DNA from: Duganella sp. CF517
GTDB lineage: Bacteria; Pseudomonadota; Gammaproteobacteria; Burkholderiales; Burkholderiaceae_D
DNA length: 64,000 bases
Reading direction: 5' to 3'
Assembly: GCF_900110275.1 (NCBI RefSeq)
Contig: NZ_FODC01000009.1
Location: 186,001-250,000 of the forward strand
Part shown: piece by piece, positions 15,399 to 23,907 of the stretch
Layout of the letters: each line of letters starts with the position of its first letter
Position numbering within the stretch: position 1 is the stretch's first letter
Made by a program: the position numbers and the translations under genes
Notes under the pieces: generated by a model
The model's input: only the letters and a program-made list of their open reading frames with translations
What the model was told of the DNA's origin: nothing
The model's database searches: none

Positions 15399-18275
15399 AT
15401 GAGCGTTCCTGCGACGGGGCAACACGCGGCACCCCAATATCATCTGAAAATCAAGCTGTCGGTCGCCGTCCTCGCCGGCGCCGGTATCCTGAGCAGCGCC
15501 TCGGTGTGGGCGCAAGCGCCGGCCGAACAGGCGGCGCCGATCGACACCGTGGTCGTCACCGGCGTCAAGGCGTCGCTGATCAAGAGCCTGGCGATCAAGC
15601 GCACCAACGACCAGGTGGTGGAATCGATCGTTGCCGAAGACATCGGCAAGCTGCCCGATAACAATGTGGTCGAGGCGCTGCAGCGCGTGACGGGGATCCA
15701 GGTCACCAACCGCTCCGGCGGCGAAGTCGGTACCTTGTCCATCCGCGGCCTGCCCGACGTCCAAACCACGTGGAACGGCCGCACGATCTTTACCGCGTCC
15801 GGCACACAGGTCGCGCTGCAGGACATTCCGTCGAACCTGGTTCGCCAGATCGACGTCTACAAGACGCGCGACGCCAGCCAGTTGGAGATTGGAATCGCCG
15901 GCCAGGTGGACGTCAAGACGCTGCGGCCGTTCGATTTCAAGGGATCGAAAGTGTCGCTGTTGGCGCGTGAGACCTATCTCGATCCCGCCAAGAAAGCCAA
16001 CCCGCAACTCAGCGCCTTGCTCAGCAACCGTTGGGAAACCGGCATCGGCGAAGTCGGCGCCCTGATCAATCTGTCGGCCAGCCGGACGAAGTACCGCAAC
16101 GAAAGCGTGACGCCGGGGGCGATGGTGCCGTTCACCAGCCCCAACGCGGCCGAAGTCCCCGCCGGCTACACGCCCCTGCAGCGCATCACCGACACCAGCA
16201 TCTGGACCCCGGGCACCCGTACCGGCTTGCCGATGGCGGCAGGTTCCACGCTCGATTTCAACGGCAAGGCCTATCCTTACTACCTGGCGCGCGACGCCGT
16301 GTTCCAGAGCGACCTGCAGGGCAAGCGCGAGCGTCCCGCCGCCAATCTCGCGTTGCAGTGGAAACCGAACAGCAGTTCGCTCTACACCTTCGAATCGATG
16401 TACAGCGGTTATCGTGACAAGGCCTTCAACCAGTTGCTGTTCAGCTTTGCCGACTGGTGGGGCGATCTCGGCAGCAACCCCGCGGGGACGATTACGACCT
16501 TCCCGGGAACCAATATCATCAAGAGCCGGAATGTCGGCAGCGTCTATGGCTTCAACAGCGGCGACTACACCACGTCGGCCACCGATTCGCGCGTGTATGC
16601 CCTGAACGGCAAGTGGGATATCGGCGACAGGCTGAAGCTGGAGGGTGATGTCTCGTACCAGTCCAGCAGCTTCCACTCGGAATTCACCGCCACCCGGATC
16701 GATCGCGTCGCACCTTCCATCAACGTCGACTTCAATGCCGGCGGCGGCAACACGGCCTTTGGTTTCAACAACAATGCCGACCTGACCGACCCGACCAAGT
16801 GGAATGTCGCGCAGTTCTTCGATACCGCCAACCGCAACAAGGGTAGCGCAGCGACGGCCAATCTGTCGGGCATCTACGATGCCGACTGGGGCCCGCTGCA
16901 GACGATCCACTTCGGCGCGCGCCTCGACGAGCGCAAGGCGTCGGAGGCCAACCGCAACCAGTCGGGCACGTTGAACCGCAACCTCGCCTCGCTCGGTCCG
17001 GAGTATTCCTCCACCAACTCGGGCTTCGGCACCGACATCGCGGACGTTCCGCGCGCATGGGTGGAACCCAATGCCTACTACATCCGCGACCATATCGACG
17101 ACTGGCGCAAGATGTTCAGCTCGACCGATCCGAACTTCCTGACGACGGACCAGCTGAGGCTGCAGAAGACGTTCCAGGTCGATGAAAAGACGAGCAACTT
17201 GTTCCTGATGGGGAATACCCAAAACGAGCTGTTCGGCAATCGCCTGCGCGGCAATTTCGGTATGCGCTACGTCAAGGTCGATACCGACATGACGTTCTAT
17301 AAGATCGATGCCACCACCAAAGCCGTCACGCCGTCCAGTGCCAGCAAGTCGACCAGCAAATTCCTGCCCAGCGCGACCTTGATTTACGACGCGGCCAAGG
17401 ACGTCGTGCTACGCGCCAATTATGGTCAAACCCTGCGCCGCCCGAACTTCGGTAGTTTGAATCCGGTCCTGCAACTCGGCGACGACGTGACCCGGGTGGG
17501 TTACGGCTCGGGCAGCGGCGGCAATCCGGACCTGGAACCGACGCGCTCCAAGAACCTGGATCTGACGGCCGAGTGGTATTTCCAGAAGGACAGCGCACTC
17601 TACGGTACCGCGTTCCAGCGCAAGATCGAGGGCTTGATCGTCGATTTGCGCCGCCGGGTACACGTCGATCCGGCGAACGATCCGTTCCGTAACTCGACCT
17701 CGGGCGGCGACCATACGAACGGCTACGACTACGTCATCAACTCGCCGGTCAACGCTTCGGACGGCAAGATCAAGGGCGTCGAGCTGGGGCTGGTTTATTT
17801 CCCGAAATGGCTGCCTAGCGTGCTGGACGGCCTGGGGTTCCAGGGTAGCTTCACGAAACTGTCGTCGTCGCAGAACGTGCCCGAGGTCAATGATGCCGGC
17901 GACATCGTCGCCCAGCTCGAGACACCGTTCTTCGGCGTGTCCAACCGGTCGTACAACGCCACGCTGGCTTACGAAAAGGGTCCGGTCAGCGCGCGCCTGT
18001 CCTATGTGTGGCGCTCCGGCTTCCTGTCCACCAACGAAGCCGCCCAGTTCGCCAATCCGCTCGGTATCTGGCGCCGTCCGGAAAAGAGCGTGGACATGCA
18101 AGTGTCGTACAAAATCAACGACAACATGTCGGTCGATATCAGCGGTGTCAACCTGACCAACGAAATGCAGCAGCAGTACTACCACTTCGGCAATGCGGGT
18201 ACCCCGCAGACGACCAACTTCGGTACGCTCCAGATCGGACGTTCGGTCGCGGTTGGCTTGCGCTGGAAGATGTAA
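15399..18275 (+). CDS. TonB-dependent receptor (Caulobacter/Xanthomonas carbohydrate-type)
   Basis: The 958-aa outer-membrane receptor has an N-terminal export signal (KLSVAVLAGAGILSSASVWA) and a TonB-box-like segment (IDTVVVTG). The plug reads VESIVAEDIGKLPDNNVVEA, LQRVTGIQVTNRSGGEVGTL and SIRGLPDVQTTWNGR, the hallmark of the large TonB receptors that import oligosaccharides. The C-terminal barrel ends in GRSVAVGLRWKM. The ATG at 15399 has ACGGAGA upstream; the open frame extends 35 codons further without a better site. It is monocistronic, closed by a strong terminator. A carbohydrate ligand is inferred from subtype and from the nearby arabinoxylan enzymes. Confidence 0.93.
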   Translation: MSVPATGQHAAPQYHLKIKLSVAVLAGAGILSSASVWAQAPAEQAAPIDTVVVTGVKASLIKSLAIKRTNDQVVESIVAEDIGKLPDNNVVEALQRVTGIQVTNRSGGEVGTLSIRGLPDVQTTWNGRTIFTASGTQVALQDIPSNLVRQIDVYKTRDASQLEIGIAGQVDVKTLRPFDFKGSKVSLLARETYLDPAKKANPQLSALLSNRWETGIGEVGALINLSASRTKYRNESVTPGAMVPFTSPNAAEVPAGYTPLQRITDTSIWTPGTRTGLPMAAGSTLDFNGKAYPYYLARDAVFQSDLQGKRERPAANLALQWKPNSSSLYTFESMYSGYRDKAFNQLLFSFADWWGDLGSNPAGTITTFPGTNIIKSRNVGSVYGFNSGDYTTSATDSRVYALNGKWDIGDRLKLEGDVSYQSSSFHSEFTATRIDRVAPSINVDFNAGGGNTAFGFNNNADLTDPTKWNVAQFFDTANRNKGSAATANLSGIYDADWGPLQTIHFGARLDERKASEANRNQSGTLNRNLASLGPEYSSTNSGFGTDIADVPRAWVEPNAYYIRDHIDDWRKMFSSTDPNFLTTDQLRLQKTFQVDEKTSNLFLMGNTQNELFGNRLRGNFGMRYVKVDTDMTFYKIDATTKAVTPSSASKSTSKFLPSATLIYDAAKDVVLRANYGQTLRRPNFGSLNPVLQLGDDVTRVGYGSGSGGNPDLEPTRSKNLDLTAEWYFQKDSALYGTAFQRKIEGLIVDLRRRVHVDPANDPFRNSTSGGDHTNGYDYVINSPVNASDGKIKGVELGLVYFPKWLPSVLDGLGFQGSFTKLSSSQNVPEVNDAGDIVAQLETPFFGVSNRSYNATLAYEKGPVSARLSYVWRSGFLSTNEAAQFANPLGIWRRPEKSVDMQVSYKINDNMSVDISGVNLTNEMQQQYYHFGNAGTPQTTNFGTLQIGRSVAVGLRWKM

Positions 18276-18318
18276 GCGTCACCATGTAGTAGTCGCCGCA
18301 AGGGGGCGATTTCATTTG

Positions 18319-18354
18319 CGCGTCGCGGGCCACGGCCCCCGGCGCGTTTTTTTT
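18319..18354 (+). terminator. intrinsic terminator after the TonB receptor
   Basis: A 13-bp imperfect stem (11 of 13 paired) is rich in G-C and is followed by eight T (18347-18354). It lies 44 bp after the receptor stop. Confidence 0.8.
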
Positions 18355-18458
18355 CGTCGCAAGCCGTTGGTGAATGTCGAAAAGCCGGCTGCGCAAATTC
18401 ACACGCTTGCCAAGCAATAAAGGGAGTAGCATTCCGACCATTATCGGAGAACATAATA

Positions 18459-19997
18459 ATGAGACATTTACGTGCGGCCGCCCTGGTCGCGTTGCAGCTC
18501 GGGGGCCTGGCGGCCGGCGCGGCCCACGCGGCCCAGCCGACCGTTCCGGTCAAGGTCACCGGCGGCGCGATCGCCGGCACGCGCGACGGCGCGATGAACA
18601 CCTACCTCGGTGTCCCCTTCGCCGCCGCGCCGGTCGGCGCGTTGCGCTGGCGGGCGCCGCAGGCCGTGGCGCCGTGGAAAGGCGTCAAGCCGGCGACCGC
18701 GTATTCGCCCGCGTGCGCGCAGACCGCCGTGTGGGTGAGCAACCCGAAAAGCGAAGACTGCCTTTACCTCAACATCTGGGCGCCCGAAAAGGCCGCCAAG
18801 CTGCCGGTGATCGTCTGGATACACGGCGGCGGCTACTACGGCGGCACCGCCGCGCAGGGCGGCTTCGACGGCGCCAACCTGGCCGGGCACGGCGCCATCG
18901 TCGTCACCATCAACTACCGCCTCGGCATCTTCGGCTTCTTCGCCCATCCGGACCTGTCGGCCGAATCGCCGCACCGCGCCTCCGGCAACCAGGGCTTGCT
19001 GGACCAGATCGCGGCATTACGCTGGGTCAAGGACAACATCGCGGCCTTCGGCGGCGATCCGGAGCGCGTGGCGATCGCCGGCGAGTCGGCGGGCGGCACG
19101 TCGGTCGGGGCGATGGTGGTCTCGCCGCTGGCGAAGGGCCTGTTCCAGCGCGCCATCGCCGAGAGCGGCTACGCGGCGGTGCCGCGCGACGCCGGCGACC
19201 GCAGCCACCTCGATCGCCGGCGCGCCGAGGCGCAGGGACTGGCCTTCGCGCGGGGCTTGGGCGCGACGGACGTGGCGCGGCTGCGCGCGCTGAGCGTCGA
19301 GGCGTTGCAAAAGCCGGCGTGGTCGCCGCAGGCGATTGTCGATGGCCACGTGCTGCGCGAAGACCTGGCCACGACCTATCGCCGGCACCGTCAGAACGAC
19401 GTGCCGCTGCTGGTCGGATGGAACGCCGAGGAGGGCAAGGACCTGGCGCCGGAAATCCTGGGCACCGGCGATTTCACGGCGGCCCGGCACCGCGAGCTGG
19501 CGACCAGGTTGCTCGGTGACGCGCCGTCCGAAGCGTTGCTGGCGCGCTATCCCGGCGCCACCGATGCCCAGGCCAAAGCCTCCATCGATCAGCTCACCAA
19601 CGACTGGTGGGGCTGGGGCAGCCTGTCCTGGGCCAAGCTGCACGCCAGGCATGGCCGCGCCAAATCGTACGCGTACTTTTTCGCGCACCAGCCGGCCGAA
19701 CCGGCGACGCCTTGCGGCTATGGCTGCGGCGCCGGCCACGGGGCCGAGATTGCGTACGTGTTCGACAATCTGGACAAAGACGGGCGCGCGTGGAGCAAGC
19801 CGGATCGTGAACTGGCCGCGCGGCTGGCCCGGACCTGGGTCAACTTCGCCGCCATGGGCAGCCCCGAGGGCAAGGGTTTGCCGGCCTGGCCCGCCTACGA
19901 CGGCACGAACGCGTCGGTGACGCGCATCGGCAACGAGGCCGAACTCGAACGCTATCCGCTGCCCGACTTCTCGGTGTTTCCGCCGATGGAAAAATAA
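18459..19997 (+). CDS. type-B carboxylesterase/lipase family protein, exported
   Basis: The 512-aa protein has a signal peptide (MRHLRAAALVALQLGGLAAG, then AAHA). It has the alpha/beta-hydrolase type-B signatures: YLGVPFAAAPVGALRW, EDCLYLNIWAP, the oxyanion HGGGYYGG, and the nucleophile elbow GESAGGTSVGAM with catalytic S210. The C-terminal half supplies the remaining triad residues. It hydrolyses carboxylic esters, perhaps acetyl or feruloyl groups from plant polymers given the neighbourhood; this specificity is inference. Confidence 0.93.
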   Translation: MRHLRAAALVALQLGGLAAGAAHAAQPTVPVKVTGGAIAGTRDGAMNTYLGVPFAAAPVGALRWRAPQAVAPWKGVKPATAYSPACAQTAVWVSNPKSEDCLYLNIWAPEKAAKLPVIVWIHGGGYYGGTAAQGGFDGANLAGHGAIVVTINYRLGIFGFFAHPDLSAESPHRASGNQGLLDQIAALRWVKDNIAAFGGDPERVAIAGESAGGTSVGAMVVSPLAKGLFQRAIAESGYAAVPRDAGDRSHLDRRRAEAQGLAFARGLGATDVARLRALSVEALQKPAWSPQAIVDGHVLREDLATTYRRHRQNDVPLLVGWNAEEGKDLAPEILGTGDFTAARHRELATRLLGDAPSEALLARYPGATDAQAKASIDQLTNDWWGWGSLSWAKLHARHGRAKSYAYFFAHQPAEPATPCGYGCGAGHGAEIAYVFDNLDKDGRAWSKPDRELAARLARTWVNFAAMGSPEGKGLPAWPAYDGTNASVTRIGNEAELERYPLPDFSVFPPMEK

Positions 19998-20115
19998 GCG
20001 ATCGGCTAGCCCGATGCTGTCCAACTCTTGCCCAATCCTGTCGCCGTGAAGCAATGTGCTGGCGCAATCCACACGCGAACGGCTAGACTGTGGGGGTGGG
20101 ATTTCGGGAGCGCCT

Positions 20116-21063
20116 GTGAAAGCATCAGAGTTGAAGGACCGTCCGGCGAGCGCGCACACCTTGCCCGTGCGACGGCGCATCCTGGCCGATTGCGAGCGGC
20201 TGGCGTGGCATTCGCCTGCCTTGGAGACGGGCATTCCGGGCCTGACCTTGTACCGCGTGACGGAACCGTCGGCGCCGTTTTCCAGCATTTACGAGCCCAG
20301 CGTGTCCTTGATCATTCGTGGCCGCAAGCAGGTGGTGGTCGGCGCGGCGGTGTTGGACTACGACGAGTCGAACTTCCTGCTGACGGCGATCGATCTGCCG
20401 ACAACGGTGCGGATTCTCGACGCCAGCGACGCCGAGCCCTATTACGCGGCGTTGCTGCGGCTCGACCTGGAGTGCCTGCGCCGTCTCATCGTGCAGCACG
20501 ACGTGCGCGCCAGCGCGCCGCAGCGGGGGGACATGGCCATCGCGGTGGGAACGGCCACCACCGGGCTGTTCGACGCGCTGGCGCGCCTGATCGGACTGAT
20601 GGACACGCCGCGCGACCTGCCCTTTCTCGCCGCACACATCCACGAGGAGATCCTGTACCGGCTGCTCAGCGGAGAGCAGGGCGAGCACCTGCGGCGCATC
20701 GCGCTGTCCGGCACGCAGACCAACCGGGTGGCGGCGGCCATTTCCTGGCTCAAGCAGAACTACATGGCGCCGCTGCGCGTCGAGCAACTGGCCGGGATCG
20801 CGCGCATGGGCGTGTCGACCCTGCACCATCACTTCCGCGCCATGACGGCGATGAGCCCGCTGCAATACCAAAAGCACCTGCGCCTGCACCACGCGCGCGA
20901 ATTGATGCTGAGCGAAGCGGCCGACGCGGCCACCGCCGCCTTCCGCGTCGGCTATGAAAGCCCGACCCAGTTCAACCGCGAGTACCGCCGCATGTTCGGC
21001 GCGCCGCCGATGCGGCACATCAAGTCCATCCAGCAACAGGCAGATTCCCCGGCACGGCGCTGA
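20116..21063 (+). CDS. AraC family transcriptional regulator (AraC_N type)
   Basis: The 315-aa protein has an N-terminal cupin-like AraC_N domain (EPSVSLIIRGRKQVVVGAAV and YDESNFLLTAIDLP). A C-terminal pair of helix-turn-helix motifs follows (VEQLAGIARMGVSTLHHHFR and AAFRVGYESPTQFNREYRRM). GTG at 20116 is chosen because GGGAG lies five bases upstream; the frame extends to 20056. Genes of this subtype often sit beside aldehyde or alcohol reductases; here it follows the esterase on the same strand. Confidence 0.9.
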   Translation: MKASELKDRPASAHTLPVRRRILADCERLAWHSPALETGIPGLTLYRVTEPSAPFSSIYEPSVSLIIRGRKQVVVGAAVLDYDESNFLLTAIDLPTTVRILDASDAEPYYAALLRLDLECLRRLIVQHDVRASAPQRGDMAIAVGTATTGLFDALARLIGLMDTPRDLPFLAAHIHEEILYRLLSGEQGEHLRRIALSGTQTNRVAAAISWLKQNYMAPLRVEQLAGIARMGVSTLHHHFRAMTAMSPLQYQKHLRLHHARELMLSEAADAATAAFRVGYESPTQFNREYRRMFGAPPMRHIKSIQQQADSPARR

Positions 21064-21102
21064 CGGTGTTGCCTTGGTTGCGATGCCGGCGCCGCTGCTG
21101 CC

Positions 21103-21126
21103 GCTGCTGCTGCTGCTGCTGCTGCT
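21103..21126. repeat. GCT trinucleotide microsatellite (8 units)
   Basis: Eight perfect GCT units lie in the short gap between the convergent AraC and Tae4 genes. The tract is non-coding as far as I can see and could be variable by slippage. Confidence 0.8.
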
Positions 21127-21166
21127 CAGTTTGGCGCCGCTGAAACCAAAGTGGATAAGTGAAAAT

Positions 21167-21667
21167 CTAATTCAGGCTCCAGAAGTTGGCGCGGTCGGTG
21201 CGGTATTTTGCTCCCGGCTCGTTGAAATAGCAGTTGTCATAGCAGGCGATGCCGTCGTAGAGCGTCGCATGGCCCAGCGCGTCGTCCCAGCCGGACACCT
21301 CGAACAGGATCAGGCCCTGCCGGCCGGCCAGCGGGCCGCCGCCGGAGGCGGGATGGTCGACTACTTCCGGCTTGCCCCATTGGCGCGTCAGGAACGCGAT
21401 CAGGTCGCGCACACGGAAAAAATACTGGCGCTTGTCCGCCCCCGACACCGTCTTGCCGCGCATCGCGGGCAACACCATGCCGGCTTCGCCCAGGATATAA
21501 CTCATCCGCACGGCGCAGGTGTTTTCCCAGCGCTGGGAAGGGTTGGGGTTGTTGATGTTCCTGGCCACATAGCCGCCGATCACCTCCGCCACCCTGGCGG
21601 CGGAATTGTCGCGGTCGTAAATCCGCAGCGAGGCGGCCCATGCATCGCTGAAACGGGGACGGGTCAT
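21167..21667 (-). CDS. tae4: Tae4-type type VI secretion amidase effector
   Basis: The 166-aa protein matches the Tae4 NlpC/P60-like amidase. Catalytic C51 lies in RWENTCAVRMSYILGEAG and catalytic H133 in GWDDALGHATLYDG, with the intervening RQYFFRVRDLIAFLTRQWGKP and GLILFEV strands. Two C-terminal cysteines (C142, C146) could form the loop disulfide of the family. Tae4 cleaves the D-Glu-mDAP bond of peptidoglycan in target cells. There is no signal peptide, as expected for a T6SS cargo. No Tai4-like immunity gene is present on either side and no T6SS structural gene is in the window. Confidence 0.85.
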   Translation of the reverse strand: MTRPRFSDAWAASLRIYDRDNSAARVAEVIGGYVARNINNPNPSQRWENTCAVRMSYILGEAGMVLPAMRGKTVSGADKRQYFFRVRDLIAFLTRQWGKPEVVDHPASGGGPLAGRQGLILFEVSGWDDALGHATLYDGIACYDNCYFNEPGAKYRTDRANFWSLN

Positions 21668-21784
21668 GATGTGCTCCTTGGTCGAGGTTGCCGGATTGCC
21701 GCCTGCCGATTATGCGCCTTCCGCCGCGTGGCGGGCTCAATACCCGTCAATCCCCCGGGGCGCCGGTGGCGGCGCGCCCGGGCG

Positions 21785-21813
21785 AAAAAAAAGCCCGCGG
21801 TAGCGGGCTTTTT
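21785..21813. terminator. bidirectional intrinsic terminator (aceA end)
   Basis: GCCCGC and GCGGGC with a GGTA loop are flanked by eight A on the left and five T on the right. It works in both directions and lies 27 bp beyond the isocitrate lyase stop. Confidence 0.85.
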
Positions 21814-21839
21814 CAGTCAGTCAGCGGATTTCGTGGATC

Positions 21840-23420
21840 TTAGAACTGGTTCATGGTGTTGTCTTTACCGGCCGCTTTCAGTGCCGCCTCGCCGCTGAAG
21901 TAATCCTTGTGGTCGTCGCCGATGTCCGAGCCGGACATGTTCTGGTGCTTGACGCAGGCGATGCCCTGGCGGATTTCCTTGCGTTGCACGCCGGCCACAT
22001 AGCCCAGCATGCCTTGCTCGCCGAAGTATTCCTTGGCCAGGTTGTCGGTCGACAGCGCGGCGGTGTGGTAGGTCGGCAGCGTGATCAGGTGGTGGAAGAT
22101 GCCGGCTTCGCGGGCCGCGTCGGCCTGGAAGGTGCGGATCTTCTCGTCGGCCGTGATGGCCAGTTCGCTCTGGTCGTATTCCACGCTCATCAGCTTGCTG
22201 CGCTCGTACGACGACACATCCTTGCCGGCTTCCTTCATCGCGTCGTACACCTGCTGGCGGAAGTTCAGGGTCCAGTTGAACGACGGGCTGTTGTTGTAGA
22301 CCAGCTTGGCGTTCGGGATGACCTTGCGGATTTCGCTGACCATGCCGCCGATCTGCGAGATGTGCGGTTTTTCGGTCTCGATCCACAGCAGGTCGGCGCC
22401 GTTCTGCAGCGACGTGATGCAGTCGAGCACGCAGCGCGCCTCGCCGGTGCCGGCGCGGAACTGGAACAGGTTGCTTGGCAGGCGCTTCGGACGCAGCAGC
22501 TTGCCGTCGCGCTTGATGATGACGTCGCCGTTGCCCAGCGCGTCGGCCGACACTTCCTCGCAATCGAGGAAGGCGTTGTACTGGTCGCCCAGGTCGCCCG
22601 GCGTGGCGGTGACGGCGATCTGCTTGGTCAGGCCGGCGCCGAGCGAATCGGTGCGGGCGACGATGACGCCGTCGTCCACGCCCAGTTCCAGGAAGGCGTA
22701 GCGGATGGCGCGGATCTTGGCCAGGAAGTCTTCGTGCGGCACGGTGACCTTGCCGTCCTGGTGGCCGCATTGCTTCTCGTCGGAGACCTGGTTTTCGATC
22801 TGGATGCAGCACGCGCCCGCTTCGATGAATTGCTTGGCCAGCAGGTAGGTCGCCTCGGCGTTGCCGAAGCCGGCGTCGATGTCGGCGATGATCGGCACCA
22901 CATGGGTGATGTGGTTGTCGATTTTTTCCTGGATGGCGGCCTTGGCTGCGCCTTCGGCGGCGTCCAGCTCACGGAACAGGCCGCCCAGTTCGCGGGCGTC
23001 GGCCTGGCGCAGGAAGGTGTACAGCTCCTTGATCAGCGCGGTGACGGCGGTTTTCTCGTGCATCGACTGGTCCGGCAGCGGGCCGAATTCGGAGCGCAGC
23101 GCGGCGACCATCCAGCCCGACAGGTAGAGGTAGCGGCGGTCGGTGCTGTTGAAGTGCTTCTTGATCGAGATCATCTTCTGCTGGCCGATGAAACCGTGCC
23201 AGCAACCGAGCGACTGGGTGTACTTGGACGAGTCGGCGTCGTAGGCGGCCATGTCGGCGCGCATGATCTTGGCGGTGTACTTGGCGATGTCCAGACCGGT
23301 CTTGAATTTGTTCTGGGCGCGCATGCGGGCGGCCGATTCGGGATTGATGGCGTTCCAGGCGCTACCTTGTTGTTCTTTTAAACCGGCAACTGCCTTGATG
23401 TCGTCTTGATATTGGGACAT
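21840..23420 (-). CDS. aceA: isocitrate lyase
   Basis: The 526-aa enzyme of the glyoxylate shunt splits isocitrate into succinate and glyoxylate for growth on acetate or fatty acids. The active-site cysteine motif reads EKQCGHQDGKVTVPHEDFL, the form of the longer (526-531 aa) bacterial class, in place of the E. coli KKCGH. Other conserved parts include PIIADIDAGFGNAEATYLLA and VYNNSPSFNWTLNF. AGGAG precedes the ATG at 23418-23420; the frame extends further upstream but the family N-terminus (SQYQDDIKAVAGLK) fits this start. Monocistronic; malate synthase is not in the window. Confidence 0.97.
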   Translation of the reverse strand: MSQYQDDIKAVAGLKEQQGSAWNAINPESAARMRAQNKFKTGLDIAKYTAKIMRADMAAYDADSSKYTQSLGCWHGFIGQQKMISIKKHFNSTDRRYLYLSGWMVAALRSEFGPLPDQSMHEKTAVTALIKELYTFLRQADARELGGLFRELDAAEGAAKAAIQEKIDNHITHVVPIIADIDAGFGNAEATYLLAKQFIEAGACCIQIENQVSDEKQCGHQDGKVTVPHEDFLAKIRAIRYAFLELGVDDGVIVARTDSLGAGLTKQIAVTATPGDLGDQYNAFLDCEEVSADALGNGDVIIKRDGKLLRPKRLPSNLFQFRAGTGEARCVLDCITSLQNGADLLWIETEKPHISQIGGMVSEIRKVIPNAKLVYNNSPSFNWTLNFRQQVYDAMKEAGKDVSSYERSKLMSVEYDQSELAITADEKIRTFQADAAREAGIFHHLITLPTYHTAALSTDNLAKEYFGEQGMLGYVAGVQRKEIRQGIACVKHQNMSGSDIGDDHKDYFSGEAALKAAGKDNTMNQF

Positions 23421-23907
23421 GTGTATCTCCTGAAGGAAAAAAAGCGCGTTTGGAAAATCGTCGAGTTCCGCTGGGTGTTTTATCGCGAACTCCATGACTA
23501 AATAGTAGGGTATTTTGGTGCGTTGCATCAAGGTCTTATATAAGACATAGGACATAAATTTATCTGTTTGTATTCAACGACTTGATTTGTGAATTTTGGC
23601 ATGTGAAACGAACTTTCAAAAAATGATATGGCTGGGTCCGCATAAATTGCGGCGCGATCCCGCGATGTGAAACGGCTTTTCAGCTGCTGAGTAATCCGGG
23701 CGGGCGCGGGCCGCGTCGGCGCCGCGCGCATACCGAAACCCGTATCGACGCCGGTGAAAATGTGATTGGAGGGATTCGGGGGCGCCCAGTAGCATGGACT
23801 GGCAATAATAAAAAAATCGACACGCGCGGTTCGGAGCCGGGTCCTCCCGATAAGAACGAATTCATGCATTGCTCCGGACTACCTGATCACTATCCTTGGA
23901 GACAATA
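23421..23907 (+). other. divergent intergenic region between aceA and the GH43 gene
   Basis: About 490 bp with an AT-rich aceA-proximal half. A 10-bp direct repeat ATGTGAAACG occurs at 23601-23610 and 23665-23674 and may be a regulatory site. Open frames here have no start signals or recognisable sequence, so I call no gene. Confidence 0.5.

Noticed and set aside
21103..21126. GCT microsatellite as a phase-variable coding tract
   Set aside because: It lies in the gap between two convergent genes and not in a supported coding frame.
21909..23381. 490-codon plus-strand open frame opposite isocitrate lyase
   Set aside because: It is fully antisense to a highly conserved enzyme and encodes a low-complexity Val/Gly/Ala/Arg-rich product, as expected from GC3 bias.
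23528..23869. 113-codon minus-strand frame upstream of aceA
   Set aside because: Low-complexity composition, no start signal, and it spans the aceA promoter region.
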